DNA of 64,000 nucleotides from Flavobacterium psychraerolatum (GTDB lineage Bacteria > Bacteroidota > Bacteroidia > Flavobacteriales > Flavobacteriaceae): positions 51,455 through 115,454 of the forward strand of contig NZ_JAOQMX010000006.1 in the NCBI RefSeq assembly GCF_025960985.1, in the 5' to 3' direction. Of the stretch, positions 46,988 to 56,380 are shown one piece after another. The position numbers and the translations under genes were made by a program. The stretch's first letter is position 1; the number at the start of each line of letters is the position of its first letter. The notes under the pieces are model-generated. The model had not been told where the DNA came from, ran no database searches, and saw nothing but the letters and a program-made list of their open reading frames with translations.

Positions 46988-47800
46988 TTAGATGCTTTTA
47001 GCTCCAAAACCTCCATCCACGTGTACGACTATGCCGGTAACAAATTTGGATGCTTCGCTGCACAACCATATTAATGTACCGTTAAGGTCTTCAGGATTCC
47101 CAAAACGTCCCATTGGGGTTTTTGAGATAATTGTTTCACCTCGGGAAGTTAGACTTCCGTCAGGAGCAAGTAGGAGCGCCTTGTTTTGTTCGCCAATAAA
47201 AAAACCGGGAGCAATGGCATTTACGCGGATTCCTTCGCCGTATTTTGTAGCCATTTCAACCGCCATCCAACGGGTAAAATTATCAATTGCTGCCTTGGAT
47301 GCGGAGTAGCCTACAACACGAGTCAGAGGACGATCTGCTGCAGCCGATGAGATATTTATGATTACGCCATTTTTTTGGTTGGCAAACAATTCAGCAAAAA
47401 CTTTTGATGGAAGCATTGTTCCCATGACATTTAGATCTAGTACTTTTTGTAAATCTTCTTGTTTTGCATTAAAGAAATCTTGATCAGGCATTATGGTTGC
47501 ACCAGGCATATTTCCGCCAGCAGCATTGATAAGAATGTCTAGTTTGCCATAAGTAGTAACGATATGCTGTTTTGCTTTTTCTAAATCACTTTCGTTCAAA
47601 ACATCGGTAACAATTGCAAATGCTTGCCCTCCGTTTGCTTGAATGGTAGCAACCATTTGATCAAGTTTTTCGGGAGTTCTACCCATAACGCCTACGATTG
47701 CTCCATTTTGTGCCAATGCTTGTGCCATATTTCCACCCAAAACGCCACCGCCGCCGGTGACCAATGCTATTTTTCCGTTGAGATCGAATGTTTTATTCAT
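46988..47800 (-). CDS. SDR family oxidoreductase, likely D-mannonate oxidoreductase (fructuronate reductase)
   Basis: The 270-residue Rossmann protein has the cofactor motif TGGGGVLGG, NAAGG, active-site Tyr-Lys in GYSASKAA and the end WLCSEASKFVTGIVVHVDGGF. The enterobacterial step from fructuronate to mannonate uses UxuB of a different family; in Bacteroidetes an SDR of this type is often found in that place. The role follows from gene context between uxuA and uxaC partners. Confidence 0.85.
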   Translation of the reverse strand: MNKTFDLNGKIALVTGGGGVLGGNMAQALAQNGAIVGVMGRTPEKLDQMVATIQANGGQAFAIVTDVLNESDLEKAKQHIVTTYGKLDILINAAGGNMPGATIMPDQDFFNAKQEDLQKVLDLNVMGTMLPSKVFAELFANQKNGVIINISSAAADRPLTRVVGYSASKAAIDNFTRWMAVEMATKYGEGIRVNAIAPGFFIGEQNKALLLAPDGSLTSRGETIISKTPMGRFGNPEDLNGTLIWLCSEASKFVTGIVVHVDGGFGAKSI

Positions 47801-48346
47801 AGTGATTGTTTTTTGTATTCAATTGATTGCACTTTTTTGTATTACTATTATTATTCATCATTTTAAAATAAAAATTATAATAATTACTTATTATGTGTAC
47901 GCACACGGTTGTTGCGAATATATGTAAAAAGTTAGGTAAATTATGGTATATGAAATAAAAAAACTCAATTTTTAAAGATATTACAATAATTTGGCTTTAA
48001 GTACTTGATAATAGTAATTACTATTGGTTGAGGTACTTATTAGTGTTTAATAAGGTATCCTAACTTTTATTTAAATAGAAAAGGAGATCTATGTATAGGT
48101 ATTGTCGAGTAAGTTCTAGTAGACTTAATTTAGAAATTAAATACCCGCGAGTATGTTTTGGATTCGCAAAGTTATACTAGCCTGACAATCCTTTTTTAAT
48201 TTATAAAAAGGATAATGTTACTAAATTAAGAGTTGATTTTCATCTAACAAGAAATTAATCATAGTGCCACAAATTAGATAATATGAGGTTATAATTTATA
48301 GTAGGGAATGATACAATACAATATAATAAGAGGGTATTCTAATCAA
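47801..48346. other. intergenic stretch with uxu operator
   Basis: The 546 bases upstream of the SDR gene hold a palindrome at 47894-47907. Nothing else was recognised; the remainder is AT-rich and without ORFs. Confidence 0.4.
47894..47907. promoter_or_regulatory. LacI-like operator for the uxu operon
   Basis: TGTGTACGCACACG contains the near-palindrome GTGTACGCACAC, typical of LacI-family operators, 94 bases upstream of the SDR start codon. No LacI gene is seen here, so the regulator would be encoded elsewhere. Confidence 0.5.
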
Positions 48347-48569
48347 CTAATATGACATTACTTCAAAAGCACTTTGATGTGTAATTTTTGTGTCAGTTTT
48401 TACAGGATTCAATGTTTGTTTTTTATATTTTATTTCGGTTTCGAATGTAGCACTTTCCCATTCGGCAGTTGTAAAAGTAAAATCATTCCTATTCAATTTT
48501 TGCTCGCTAATTTGTAGTTGTTCTGAACGAATTAATCCGATGGTTTTTGTTCTACATAAAATCCGTTTA
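48347..48569 (-). pseudogene. decayed 3' fragment of a paralog of the gene at 55478
   Basis: On the minus strand the segment just past the LytTR gene encodes TIGLIRSEQLQISEQKLNRN and FTFTTAEWESATFETEIKYK, continuing to KTDTKITHQSAFEV. It aligns with the last 65 or so residues of the product at 55478-56053. The upstream part (NGFYVEQK) is one base out of frame with the rest, so the fragment has a 1-bp deletion. Only the 3' third of the gene is present. Confidence 0.8.
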
Positions 48570-49301
48570 GAGTGAATTTGAATTAATATATTCTAAAAAA
48601 CCAGGTTTGTATTGTTCTGCAATCGTAATTCGTTGGTTATTGATGATGATTTGACTTCTTTCGACCACTTCAATATGTTTCAAAGCGATAATAAAAGAAC
48701 GATGTACTCTCATAAAAGTGTTCTCTGGGAGTTCTTCCTGCAATGATTTGAGACTCATGAGCGTTAAAATAGGTTTAGGATTATTGACCAACCAAATTTT
48801 GATATAGTCCTTTAAACCTTCAAAATACAATACATCGGCAAGTGTAATGCGCAACTGCTTGTATTCACTTTTGACAAACAAGAATTCTTTTTCCTCAGAG
48901 ACGGATGCTGCTGCTAATTTAGATCCGTTTATCATGGAAAACCAAGTGCTTGCTTTTTTGGCTGCAGCCAAAAACTCGGCATAGTCAAACGGCTTCAATA
49001 AATAGTCAAGCGCTTCTACCTTAAAACCTTCAAGCGCATATTGATCAAAGGCGGTAGTGAATATAATCCTAGTGGTTTTCGGAATCATTTTTGAAAATTC
49101 TATTCCACTTAGATCGGGCATCTGAATATCCAAAAATAAAAGATCAACGGTTTCTTCTTTTATAAATTCTAGTGCATCAATTGCATTTGAGCACTTTTTT
49201 TTGAGTACCAAAAAAGGTGTTTTGTTTACATAACTTTCGACCAAATTGAGCGCCATAGGTTCGTCATCTACGATCATACAGCTAATTTTTAGATTATTCA
49301 T
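48567..49301 (-). CDS. LytTR-family response regulator
   Basis: The 244-residue protein has an N-terminal receiver domain with phospho-acceptor D58 (LLFLDIQMPDLSG), then a linker and a C-terminal LytTR DNA-binding domain (FLFVKSEYKQLRITLADVLYFEGLKDYIKI, MSLKSLQEELPENTFMRVHRSFI). It pairs with the sensor kinase, whose stop is 3 bases upstream. Its stop codon lies inside the decayed paralog fragment, so the 3' junction may be a recombination point. Confidence 0.93.
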   Translation of the reverse strand: MNNLKISCMIVDDEPMALNLVESYVNKTPFLVLKKKCSNAIDALEFIKEETVDLLFLDIQMPDLSGIEFSKMIPKTTRIIFTTAFDQYALEGFKVEALDYLLKPFDYAEFLAAAKKASTWFSMINGSKLAAASVSEEKEFLFVKSEYKQLRITLADVLYFEGLKDYIKIWLVNNPKPILTLMSLKSLQEELPENTFMRVHRSFIIALKHIEVVERSQIIINNQRITIAEQYKPGFLEYINSNSL

Positions 49302-49304
49302 TTT

Positions 49305-50339
49305 CTAAGTTGTTTCGATTTCTAGTTGTACGATAAATAAGTCGTCTTTTATTAAAGTATTGAATGTGTGTTTGTTGGGGTATAATAATTTCAAACGCTG
49401 CTCAAGATTTGTCAAGCCTATACCTGAACCACTTTTATCATCCGATTGTTTAGGGAAATTCTGGTTTTCGATACTAAATAAAATTGTTTTTTGGTGCGTT
49501 GTCATTTGAATTTTAATGTGACTTTCTTTATTAGCAGAGACACCATGTTTAAAGGCGTTTTCGATTAAAGAAATAAAAAGCAAAGGAGCGACTTGAATCG
49601 AGTTTGCTTCGGTAGGGAATTGGTATGATACAGACGTTTTTTCGGAAACCCGAAGTTTCATAAGATCAATGTACTTCTTCAAAAAATCAGTTTCTTTGGA
49701 CAAAGGAACGAGTTCAGAATTGGTTTCATACAACATATAACGCATTAATTTGCTTAAACTATGTATCGCTTTTTTGGCTTCATCTGGTGAAATATCCACC
49801 ATAGAATAGATGTTATTCAAAGAATTAAAAAAGAAATGTGGCTGAAGCTGGTAGTGCAAATGTTGTAGCTCTGATTGTAATTTGAACTGCGCAGCTTCTT
49901 GGTGATCTGCCTCAGTTTTAATGTAGCGTTGGGTAGTTTTGATAGCTATTGCAAATAACAAAGGAGCCAGATAAGATAGCATCTGAATATACATAAACAT
50001 TCTAAAAGGTGGTCCTTCGGATTTATTAAATTCATTTTTTTTTATTAATTCACGATAAAATGAATCATCTATTTGATCTTTTAAAATTATAAAAAAAGTA
50101 ATAAGTAGCATATTGACACCAATAAATACTAATGTACGTCGAGTAAAAAGAAACCGATCGATAATCACAAAATAATTGAGGTAGAATATAACAGCATAAA
50201 ACCCTATCGGAATCCAAAAATGAGCAATTGTTCTAATCAAATCAGATGACTTGCCAAGAGATAGTACATAGGGCATACTAAAAAGGATAAACCAAATTAG
50301 TAGGTGCGAAAAGATGTTTATTTTGTTGTTCTTGTACAT
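49305..50339 (-). CDS. LytS-type sensor histidine kinase
   Basis: The 344-residue protein has about four N-terminal membrane helices and the His_kinase region with H168 in YQLQPHFFFNSLNNIYSM, then the ATPase part ENAFKHGV and DKSGSGIGLTNLEQRL. Length and layout fit Bacteroidetes LytS-like kinases. It follows the efflux permease gene by 4 bases and forms a two-component system with the LytTR regulator. Confidence 0.92.
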   Translation of the reverse strand: MYKNNKINIFSHLLIWFILFSMPYVLSLGKSSDLIRTIAHFWIPIGFYAVIFYLNYFVIIDRFLFTRRTLVFIGVNMLLITFFIILKDQIDDSFYRELIKKNEFNKSEGPPFRMFMYIQMLSYLAPLLFAIAIKTTQRYIKTEADHQEAAQFKLQSELQHLHYQLQPHFFFNSLNNIYSMVDISPDEAKKAIHSLSKLMRYMLYETNSELVPLSKETDFLKKYIDLMKLRVSEKTSVSYQFPTEANSIQVAPLLFISLIENAFKHGVSANKESHIKIQMTTHQKTILFSIENQNFPKQSDDKSGSGIGLTNLEQRLKLLYPNKHTFNTLIKDDLFIVQLEIETT

Positions 50340-50343
50340 GATT

Positions 50344-51564
50344 TTATTCGTATCGTAAGGCGGTTATGGGATCTAAAGCAGCAGCTTTTTTTGCAGGATA
50401 ATAGCCGAAGAATATTCCGGTAACGGCACATACCAAAAAGGAAACAACGATAGAGTATAAAGCCACACTAGTGGGCCAATTTAAGAATTTTTCGATAAAT
50501 ACGGTTGTTCCAAGACCTAAAATAACCCCAAGTAGTCCACCTGTAATACTAATTAGAACGGCTTCGATCAAAAATTGCATCAAAATATCCGATCCTTTAC
50601 CGCCTACGGCCATACGCAAACCGATTTCTTTGGTTCGTTCTTTGACCGAAACGTACATAATATTCATAATCCCTATACCTCCAATAAGCAAGGAGATACT
50701 TGCTACTGCAACAAGTAGTAACGTTAGCATCTCACTAGTTGAACTAAAGGTTGAAATTAATTCTTCCATTGATTTTACATCAAAGTCGTTATCTTCATTT
50801 TCGGTAAGTTTGTGTTGTGTACGTAGGATGTCTGTGACCTGTATTACGGCAGCAGGCGCATCGTCTTCACTAATGGCAGAGGCCACAACTTGGTTGATAT
50901 AATCGATTGCCAAGATACGTTTTTGTACCGTAGTATAAGGCGCTATCACCACATCATCTTGATCTTGTCCAAATGTGTTTTCTCCTTTTTCCTCGAGTAC
51001 ACCTATTACTTTAAACGGAATTTTGTTAAAGCGGATCATTTGACCTACGGGATCAACTCCTTCTCCAAAGGCATTGTCAACCACGGTTTGTCCTAACAAG
51101 ACTACTTTTGCAGCAGTTTGCACTTCATCCTCTGTGAACATACTTCCGCTTTTTAAATCCGTTGTTTTTATGGCTAGGTACTCGGTATTGATACCATAAA
51201 TGGTAGATGGCCAGTTTTTGGATCCATTAATCACTTGTCCGCTACTGTTTACTAGTGGTGTGATATTGCTCAACAAAGTTGATTGTTCTTTTATGGCAAG
51301 ATAATCTTTGAGTGTGAGGGTCTCCATAGTGCTTCCTTCTTGGCGAACACCTCCACGTTCATCAGCTCCTGGTTTAACGGTGATCATATTCGACCCCATG
51401 TTGGATATTGTAGTACGAATACTTTCTTTCGATCCTTCTCCAATTGCCAACATTGCGATTACAGATGCTACACCAATAATGATACCGAGCATGGTCAACA
51501 ATGTTCGAACCTTGTTGAGTACAATGGCTTTGAGAGCGATTTTGAATAAATTTAGTAGTCTCAT
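50344..51564 (-). CDS. MacB-like ABC transporter permease (FtsX domain)
   Basis: The 406-residue protein starts with a membrane helix (NKVRTLLTMLGIIIGVASVIAMLAIG). It has a large periplasmic MacB_PCD domain (about 45-280) and a C-terminal FtsX unit of three helices (LLVAVASISLLIGGIGIMNIMYVSVKERTKEIGLRMA). It is the permease half of a MacB-type exporter, the ATPase being encoded separately just upstream. It would bring drugs, peptides or lipoproteins to the MacA-TolC channel. Confidence 0.93.
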   Translation of the reverse strand: MRLLNLFKIALKAIVLNKVRTLLTMLGIIIGVASVIAMLAIGEGSKESIRTTISNMGSNMITVKPGADERGGVRQEGSTMETLTLKDYLAIKEQSTLLSNITPLVNSSGQVINGSKNWPSTIYGINTEYLAIKTTDLKSGSMFTEDEVQTAAKVVLLGQTVVDNAFGEGVDPVGQMIRFNKIPFKVIGVLEEKGENTFGQDQDDVVIAPYTTVQKRILAIDYINQVVASAISEDDAPAAVIQVTDILRTQHKLTENEDNDFDVKSMEELISTFSSTSEMLTLLLVAVASISLLIGGIGIMNIMYVSVKERTKEIGLRMAVGGKGSDILMQFLIEAVLISITGGLLGVILGLGTTVFIEKFLNWPTSVALYSIVVSFLVCAVTGIFFGYYPAKKAAALDPITALRYE

Positions 51565-51566
51565 AA

Positions 51567-52310
51567 TTAATGCTTTTCGGGTGGTAACTTGGCTAATTGC
51601 TCTGCAGCAGATAAGACATTTTTATTTTGGAAATCTTGAATAACGTTTCCGTCTTTCAAAACAATTGTACGATTGCTAAATGCTGCGATATCTGGCTCAT
51701 GTGTTACAAATGTAATGGTGATACCTTGTTTGTTTAAATCCTGAAACAACGACATAATTTCGTATGAGGTGCGGGTGTCTAGGTTTCCTGTGGCCTCATC
51801 TGCAAGAATCATAACGGGGTTGTTAACCAGTGATCTGGCAATGGCTACTCGTTGTTGTTGACCTCCAGATAATTGAGAAGGAGTATGGTGTATTCGATCA
51901 CCAAGACCTACCATTTGTAGCGCCTTTATTGCGCGTTCTCTGCGTTCTGATGTTGAGACTTTACTGTTGTACAGCAAGGGCAATTCTACATTTTCGATTG
52001 CTGAGGTTCGAGCTAGTAAATTATAGGACTGAAAAATGAATCCTATTTTTTCATTTCGAATGGTAGCCAATTCATTTCGACTTAAATTCTTTACTTGAAC
52101 ACCATCAATTTGATACAATCCTGATGTGGGTTGGTCCAAACAACCTAAAATGTTTAACATGGTACTTTTTCCAGAACCACTAGATCCCATAATGGTCACA
52201 AATTCTCCTTCCTGAATTGTAAACGATATGCCTTTGAGGGCATGAACCGTTTCGGTACCCATGGTGAATTCGCGTTTTAGGTTTTCGATTTTTATAATGT
52301 CTTTGCTCAT
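51567..52310 (-). CDS. MacB-like ABC transporter ATP-binding protein
   Basis: The 247-residue ATPase has Walker A GSSGSGKST, Q-loop FQSYNLLAR, signature LSGGQQQRV, Walker B MILADEATGNLD and the H-loop TFVTHEPDI. It is of the LolD/MacB type. It lies 3 bases before the permease gene and 20 after the MacA gene. Confidence 0.95.
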   Translation of the reverse strand: MSKDIIKIENLKREFTMGTETVHALKGISFTIQEGEFVTIMGSSGSGKSTMLNILGCLDQPTSGLYQIDGVQVKNLSRNELATIRNEKIGFIFQSYNLLARTSAIENVELPLLYNSKVSTSERRERAIKALQMVGLGDRIHHTPSQLSGGQQQRVAIARSLVNNPVMILADEATGNLDTRTSYEIMSLFQDLNKQGITITFVTHEPDIAAFSNRTIVLKDGNVIQDFQNKNVLSAAEQLAKLPPEKH

Positions 52311-52329
52311 AGTGTGTTATTTTTTTTAC

Positions 52330-53526
52330 TTACCTAGATCGTTTTTGCATAAACGGACTTTCGCCTGCGGCATCTTTTTGACCATCAGCTACCACACTTT
52401 TTTTCAAACTATACAACAGCTTGTCACCCAGTTGAACGCCTGATATAATTTGAACATGAACACCATCATTTGCCCCCAAGGTTACTTGTTTTTGAGTAAT
52501 TTCGCCGTTGGCTCCATAAACCCATACTTGATCGGTACCCTTGGCTGTTGTGTTTTTATTTTGGGGCTTGGGAGCTATATTTTGTTGTCTGTAATAGGCC
52601 ATCAAAGTTTCATCTGCTGGGGAATAGTTGATTGCTTTTGCCTCTGTGGTTAGGATATTGCTAAGCTCCAAGGTGTAGATAGAAATTGTTGCAGTCAATC
52701 CAGGTTTTAATTTCAAATCTGGATTCTCGGCTTTTATGACAACGGTATAAGTAACTACATTTGAGGTTACAGTAGGGTCAAGTCGTACTTGTGTCACTTT
52801 ACCATTAAAAATTTGTCCTTGATAGGCATCAACAGTAAATGTTACTCTTTGTCCCACTTTTACATCTCCAATATCGGCTTCGTCCACATCGGCCTCCACT
52901 TGCATTTCTTTTAAATCTTGTGCAATAGTAAATAGGGTAGGTGTGCTAAAGCTTGCTGCCACGGTTTGCCCTTCGTCAATTGCTTTTGATAGAATAACAC
53001 CGTCAATTGGTGAGTAAATATTGGCGTAACTCAAATTGGTTTTGGATTGTTGCAAAGCCGATAATTTCTCTGTTACCGTACTTTTGGCTGTTTGTAAGTT
53101 ATAGAAGGCTTCGTCATAATCGACTCTACTAATCACCTTGTTGTCATACAATGTTTTTTGTCTCGAAAAAACAGATTGCAAATAGGTGCGTTGTCCAAGC
53201 GCATTGTCATAAGCGGCTTGTGCTTGTGTGAGAGCGGCTTTCAAATTCGTCTTGTCTAATTCTGCAATAAGCTGACCTTCTTTTACAGGGCTATTGTAGT
53301 CAACGTATATTTTTTCGACCACACCAGATACCTGTGTCCCTACCTCAACTTGTGTTATGGGTTCAATTGTTCCTGTTGCAGTAATCATGGTAGTTACAGT
53401 ACCAGTTGTTGCAGCAGTAGTTTTGGCTTCGATCAGAACGGCCTTATCATTTTTTATAAAGATGAAGGCAATCACAGCTGCTACTAGTACTAATAGGCTG
53501 CTTATTATTAGTTTCTTTTTATTCAT
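52330..53526 (-). CDS. MacA-like periplasmic adaptor
   Basis: The 398-residue protein has an N-terminal membrane anchor (SLLVLVAAVIAFIFI). It then has the lipoyl-type half motif GTIEPITQVEVGTQVSGVVEKIYVDYNSPVKEGQ, an alpha-hairpin (about 85-170), the second half SYANIYSPIDGVILSKAIDEGQTV, beta-barrel and membrane-proximal domains. It joins the MacB pump to the TolC protein. Confidence 0.93.
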   Translation of the reverse strand: MNKKKLIISSLLVLVAAVIAFIFIKNDKAVLIEAKTTAATTGTVTTMITATGTIEPITQVEVGTQVSGVVEKIYVDYNSPVKEGQLIAELDKTNLKAALTQAQAAYDNALGQRTYLQSVFSRQKTLYDNKVISRVDYDEAFYNLQTAKSTVTEKLSALQQSKTNLSYANIYSPIDGVILSKAIDEGQTVAASFSTPTLFTIAQDLKEMQVEADVDEADIGDVKVGQRVTFTVDAYQGQIFNGKVTQVRLDPTVTSNVVTYTVVIKAENPDLKLKPGLTATISIYTLELSNILTTEAKAINYSPADETLMAYYRQQNIAPKPQNKNTTAKGTDQVWVYGANGEITQKQVTLGANDGVHVQIISGVQLGDKLLYSLKKSVVADGQKDAAGESPFMQKRSR

Positions 53527-53537
53527 GTTCGTGTAGA

Positions 53538-54860
53538 TTAAAGTTTAATTTCGTTTCCTTGGTAAAATTCTAGTAATTGATTGTATAAAATTTGTAAGTA
53601 TTTTGCTTGTAAAAAGGTTTGTTGTGCATTGGTGTACGTATTTTGACTGATGACCAAATCGGTGGTACTCAGTGCGCCTAATTTGTACTTTTTTTGTGCC
53701 AATTTAAAAGAAGATTCTGCTGCTGTTTGTGCCGCTTCGGCCGCTGCAATTTGTTCTTGAGCCGACATTGCATTTTGATAGGCTGTTTCTATTTTCTTAT
53801 ACACCGCTTTTTCGGTAGTTTGCTTTTGTAATTTTGCCTTTTCAATATTGATTGTTGCTGTTTTTACAGCGGCTTTGGTAGCATTTCGATTAAAAATTGG
53901 AACACTAAGTGATACACCCACTCTCTGGTTGAAATTCAGGTTCAATTGATCAGAATAGGAACTTAGATTTGTACTTGTATATCCCGTCCCTAAGCTACTG
54001 GTTAATGATAAGGTGGGTAGATAAGCACCTTTTGCAATATCCAATTTTTTCTCATTTACGGCTATATTGAGGCTGCTAACGCCTAACTCAGGCAAAAAAA
54101 TTATAGCATTTTCATAAACTGATGCTTTATTTTGTTCACTGTCTGATCGTAAAATCGAGTCGGTCACCGTTGCGATTTCCATAGTTTCGTTGGGTCCCAA
54201 TTCCAGCAATTGTTTCAAGCTAATGATGTATTGTTGATAAGTGTTCTTGGCAGTGATCAAAGTATATTTGTTTGTAGCCGCTTGACTTTGCGCTTCAGTA
54301 TAGTCGTTGATCGCAATGGATCCTGCATCAAGTCTAGATTTGGCTCTCAAAACCTCTTTTTGGGAGGCGGTCAAATTATTTTGTGCGATGTCGATACTTT
54401 CTTTGCTGTAAAGGGCTTGCAGGTAGGTTTCTAATAAATTCAAAACGATATTGTTTTTTTCGACCTCTTCTTGCAAAATACTTTGATTGAGCAACAGTTC
54501 ATTTTGCTTAATTTGATTGTTTATTGTGTTACCTTGGTAGAGGGTCATTGCGCTATTGATTCCAAAATTGGTACTGTTTATTTGATTGGATACAAAAGCA
54601 CTAGTAATTGGATCGATGGCGTTACCATTCGAGAAATTTTGCACTGCTGTTCCAAACAAGTTGGGTAGGCGAGACGATTTTGATTTTTCATAGTCCACTT
54701 GAGAACTGCTACGACTCAATGCGGCTTCTTTAATGGTAATATTATTTTCAATCGCATAAGTAATGCAATCGTTCAAGGTCCATATTTTTGGAGATGGTAT
54801 CACCTGAGCAAAATTTAGTTGTAAAAAAAAGAGACTCAATAGTGTTAGGTATAGTTTCAT
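53538..54860 (-). CDS. TolC family outer membrane efflux protein
   Basis: The 440-residue protein has a signal peptide (LTLLSLFFLQLNFAQ) and the repeated long coiled-coil helices of TolC (LNDCITYAIENNITIKEAALS, YENAIIFLPELGVSSLNIAV). It is the first gene of the MacAB-type operon, so expression may be set by the LytS/LytTR pair at the end of the same operon. Confidence 0.93.
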   Translation of the reverse strand: MKLYLTLLSLFFLQLNFAQVIPSPKIWTLNDCITYAIENNITIKEAALSRSSSQVDYEKSKSSRLPNLFGTAVQNFSNGNAIDPITSAFVSNQINSTNFGINSAMTLYQGNTINNQIKQNELLLNQSILQEEVEKNNIVLNLLETYLQALYSKESIDIAQNNLTASQKEVLRAKSRLDAGSIAINDYTEAQSQAATNKYTLITAKNTYQQYIISLKQLLELGPNETMEIATVTDSILRSDSEQNKASVYENAIIFLPELGVSSLNIAVNEKKLDIAKGAYLPTLSLTSSLGTGYTSTNLSSYSDQLNLNFNQRVGVSLSVPIFNRNATKAAVKTATINIEKAKLQKQTTEKAVYKKIETAYQNAMSAQEQIAAAEAAQTAAESSFKLAQKKYKLGALSTTDLVISQNTYTNAQQTFLQAKYLQILYNQLLEFYQGNEIKL

Positions 54861-55051
54861 GCAGATAAAGTTTGTTTTCTATGCAGCAAAGAACATAAAA
54901 CAGAAGCCTAACTAAAATTGCAATAGATGTTTGCGGTCTTTCCCTATATGTTTAGCCTTTATTTATCGATGAGAAATTGGACTTTGGTCGTGGTTAAATC
55001 AGATCGCCTATTTTGTTTTTTTCGAAAATAGATTAAATTTCAGTTTACGGT

Positions 55052-55393
55052 TGAGGTTTTCCGTACGATACCAAGTTTTTAATCTCTGCTAATTATAGGA
55101 ACCAAGGATCGTACAACCGACTCGATTTTGGTTGTAAGTTGATGTTTAAAACGCTATAGTTTGGAGTTTCTACAGCTGCCAATCCATGGAGGAAATAGGG
55201 TAATAGTCATCTCATAACCTCAGTCAATGTTTTTGGAGGACTGCAGTATGAACATTTTAAATTTGGGTTATCACATGATTTTAGTACTTCAAAAATAGGA
55301 AAATCGGGAGGTATTTATGAACTTTCGGCAACCTATCAATTTGAGTTGAATGTAGAATGCTTTGGTTGTCCTAATTATGAAAACAGACAATAG
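55052..55393 (+). pseudogene. PorP/SprF family (type IX secretion) pseudogene with in-frame stops
   Basis: One continuous frame on the plus strand encodes GFPYDTKFLISANYRNQGSY, then after a TAG at 55157 FGVSTAANPWRK, a second TAG at 55196, and NSHLITSVNVFGGLQYEHFK, GLSHDFSTSKIGKSGGIYEL and SATYQFELNVECFGCPNYEN up to TAG at 55391. The pattern and the final CxGCPNY match the outer-membrane PorP/SprF family. Only stops, and no indels, interrupt about 110 codons; the 5' part is not recognisable. Confidence 0.8.
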
Positions 55394-55477
55394 TTACAGC
55401 ACTATTTGATAAAATAAGTAGCATTAGAATATTTTTTCAAGGTTTAGTTTTTCGAAAAGTAAAAAGTCATACACAAT

Positions 55478-56053
55478 CTATTGGATCTCAAAAGCCGTTT
55501 GATTTATAATCGTAGTGTCGGTTTTTACAGTATTTAATGTTTGGTTTTTATATTTTATTTCGGTCAAAAATTTGGAATTCTCCCATTCAGAAACAGAAAA
55601 TGTAAAATCGTCCATCTTCAATTGCTGGGTATCCGTTGAAAATTGTTCTAAGCGAAGCAGTCCAATTGTTTTTTGAACTACATAAATTCCATTTTCGAGA
55701 TCATGGTCAATGAAATTTTGACTCTTGGCTAATTTAAATAATGGGAACAATACAATTTCATTGAATAACTCATGTGATTGTATTTTTAATACTTTTTTGC
55801 GGTTGTGCCAAATTTCAATCTGACTTTTTGTGGTATTCTGCATACCGGTTACTAGAGTAGCTTTGATATCATTTAAGCCTTTAAACCTTGCATCCTTAAC
55901 TTGGTGATAAAAAAAGGGATCTAGTAATAAATCTGTCAAAGGACGATTTTTCCTCTTTGCAATAGCTATCCAATTGTAATAAGTTTCGGAATCCAAATGC
56001 AGTTTTCTGATTTCTATTCCTTCACCAAATGTGTTTATTTTTATTTTGGACAT
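55478..56053 (-). CDS. hypothetical protein, paralog of the fragment at 48347
   Basis: The 191-residue product (MSKIKINTFGEGIEIRKLHL) has no signal peptide or membrane segment. It is a charged mixed alpha/beta protein with a central LLLDPFFYHQVKDARFKGL and a C-terminal beta region that is duplicated in decayed form at 48347-48569. I do not recognise the family. It lies opposite the PorP pseudogene and near the MacAB operon, whose two ends are therefore marked by copies of this gene. Confidence 0.7.
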   Translation of the reverse strand: MSKIKINTFGEGIEIRKLHLDSETYYNWIAIAKRKNRPLTDLLLDPFFYHQVKDARFKGLNDIKATLVTGMQNTTKSQIEIWHNRKKVLKIQSHELFNEIVLFPLFKLAKSQNFIDHDLENGIYVVQKTIGLLRLEQFSTDTQQLKMDDFTFSVSEWENSKFLTEIKYKNQTLNTVKTDTTIINQTAFEIQ

Positions 56054-56311
56054 GGTATTTATTTATTCGAAGTGAAGATAGCAAATCATATGCTATTTTT
56101 ATTATTTTATTTCGTACCCACATGAGACAAATCAATTTGGTGATTGCTATGCAATGGTAACCATAAATACCCTCTTAATTGTAATCAATATTTCCAAGCA
56201 AGTGCAAAACTATCCGTTTCAATACTATCATATTTAGTTGGTAGTCAGTACCCATCATTTCGTGATCCCTATCTTTTCAAGTTCCAAAAGCGTAAACTAC
56301 TATTTCATAGC

Positions 56312-56354
56312 TGACCTAGGTCATTTGCAACAATGCAATATTGAGATACTTTTG
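56312..56354 (+). promoter_or_regulatory. Crp/Fnr-like class II promoter of the coiled-coil protein gene
   Basis: TGACCTAGGTCA (56312-56323), a perfect 12-bp palindrome, is followed after exactly 23 bases by TACTTTTG (56347-56354), a TAnnTTTG -7 element. The ATG is 26 bases further on. Confidence 0.8.
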
Positions 56355-56380
56355 ATAAATAGTAAATTAAAACCTAGATC

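Noticed and set aside
55157..55198. TAG codons as recoded sense codons in the PorP/SprF frame
   Set aside because: A TGA also interrupts the frame, TAG is used as a normal stop elsewhere, and no start codon or 5' half is present, so decay is the simpler reading.
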